Under the pieces are notes generated by a model. It did no database searches and was not told where the DNA came from. It worked only from the letters and a program-made list of their open reading frames with translations. A program made the translations under genes and the position numbers. Of a stretch of DNA of 64,000 nt, positions 62,952 through 64,000 are shown piece by piece (position 1 is the first letter of the stretch; each line of letters begins with the position of its first letter). Source of the DNA: Trichuris trichiura (taxonomy: Eukaryota > Nematoda > Enoplea > Trichinellida > Trichuridae); NCBI GenBank assembly GCA_037903355.1, contig JBAJFE010000005.1, forward strand, positions 1,178,001 to 1,242,000. Direction: 5' to 3'.

Positions 62952-64000
62952 GAAAACTCGGAATTAGTACAAAAAGACGCTTTTGTAGCAGCGCCGGGAT
63001 ACAGGTAAACAAACAATGGATGAACCTGAAAACACATGTACTGTACAGCGAGCTATTCCGCGTGGTATAACAAATTAAATGCTGTTAAGCTTTTTACTGT
63101 TATATTTGTTTAAATTGGAAAAGATTACAATTTACTTTAAACAAATAAATTTTTATTTTGTTAAAGAGATTTTCACTTCTCGAAGACAGAGCGAAAATTT
63201 CGGGCGCCGCTTCTGATAGCTTGTTTGCAGGTGGGCATACACGCATAACGTTGCTTCTCGTGTTGTCAAGCTTACGTAGAGTTATAAAGTCCTACTGAGT
63301 CATCATCTCCAAGAAGTTTTAAAACACGAAGATATTTAAAAATTGAAGCGGATGAGTGGGTCTTTATTACCGATATAACGATAAAACTATTTACTGCGGA
63401 AAAAACAGAATGACAAAAAGAAAGCTCTTAGATCTCTTCTGATCCATTATCTTCTCATACTGTCAGACTGATATCGGTTTGCAAGCTAGCTGATTTAACT
63501 TTAAAACGGTATCAGATAGGGTCAAAAATTTTGTGCTAATTTTTGGATCACCCTCAAGCTGGAGCGCTCATTGCGTTGCAGCTAGACGCTTAATGCACGT
63601 GGTGGAGCGCAGTGTTCAATTTTTTTATTTCAATGTTTTCCATCAGATGCTCAGTGTATACTGTAGGTAGAAGTAAAATCAAGTTCAATGTAAACCATTT
63701 GTCTGCGTGCAAATTAAGCAAAAATCACTCCTTACTCAAAATGTACGATTATTAGCGTATAGACGTTTTGATTCTAGTTTTTAGCTTAAGCTGCCTGCGG
63801 TTGCTTCTTCTGGCAGAACGTGTATGTAGTTCACCTACAGTATCCATCGGAGCTGAGGGAAGGATCCTTAATTTTTTGCGACAAATAGATTAATAGTAAC
63901 ATTGTTCAGGAGACGTGATAGTCATGTGTTTTATTCGTACAATCAACTGAACTGCCCTTATCACGAACTTTTGGTATTTCGCAAGCTGCGTGTACCTGCG
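62952..64000. other. No supported gene
   Basis: AT-rich DNA to the window edge, with short open frames only. It may contain 5' exons of the small coiled-coil gene that I cannot identify. Confidence 0.45.

Noticed and set aside
1..64000. tRNA, rRNA, snRNA or CRISPR features
   Set aside because: I looked for T-loop signatures, U6-like sequence and regularly spaced repeats and found none that hold up. GTTCGA matches are splice donors or chance, not tRNA T-loops.

Overview
The window reads as nuclear DNA of a nematode. Genes are split by many introns of mostly 45-65 bp, acceptors look like TTTTCAG or TTTTAAG, and the products have clear nematode or metazoan relatives: a hemicentin (HIM-4 family), a FARP/FRM-3 type FERM protein, a Zic/REF-2 zinc finger, PRPF6, ABHD11, FAM8A1, a CEP350-like centrosome protein and several chitin-binding or lustrin-type secreted proteins. 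The mix of short introns, moderate GC and a CEP350-like gene fits a non-Caenorhabditis nematode. A clade I (Trichinella/Trichuris-like) species is my guess, but the sequence does not prove it.

Layout. 1-2.2 kb: 3' part of a chitin-binding protein with nine domains (+). 3.06-3.54 kb: 108-bp tandem repeat. 4.2-7.0 kb: FERM protein, nine exons (-). 10.1-19.2 kb: a short hemicentin with a VWA domain and four Ig domains (+). One of its introns carries a complete two-exon gene on the other strand, 16.3-17.1 kb, for an ADAM10/17-like cysteine-rich membrane protein. 19.6-21.2 kb: conserved multi-pass membrane protein (-). 23.3-26.0 kb: a broken SnoaL-like gene (-), an unrecognised small gene (+) and an orphan secreted cysteine-rich gene (+). 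26-29.8 kb: no gene seen, but two inverted-repeat structures. 29.8-30.9 kb: FAM8A1 (+). 31.6-34.0 kb: two secreted cysteine-module genes in tandem (+). 37.5-39.0 kb: Zic gene inside about 11 kb otherwise without recognisable genes. 45.0-49.8 kb: PRPF6, 24 exons (-), closely preceded by ABHD11 at 50.2-51.3 kb (-). 52.1-53.7 kb: unrecognised basic protein, nine exons (+). 56.6-62.1 kb: CEP350-like gene (-), preceded by a small coiled-coil gene (-).

Most exon models were built by hand from splice signals, reading-frame phase and family similarity. Phases close exactly for FARP, hemicentin, the nested gene, FAM8A1, the peritrophin-lustrin gene, Zic, PRPF6, ABHD11 and the 364-aa protein. This is a stretch of housekeeping, matrix and developmental genes rather than one pathway. 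The cross-cutting oddities are a strong excess of the octamer ATGCAAAT (and its complement), a set of 5' splice sites beginning GTTCG, several GC-AG introns and some introns as short as 33-46 bp.
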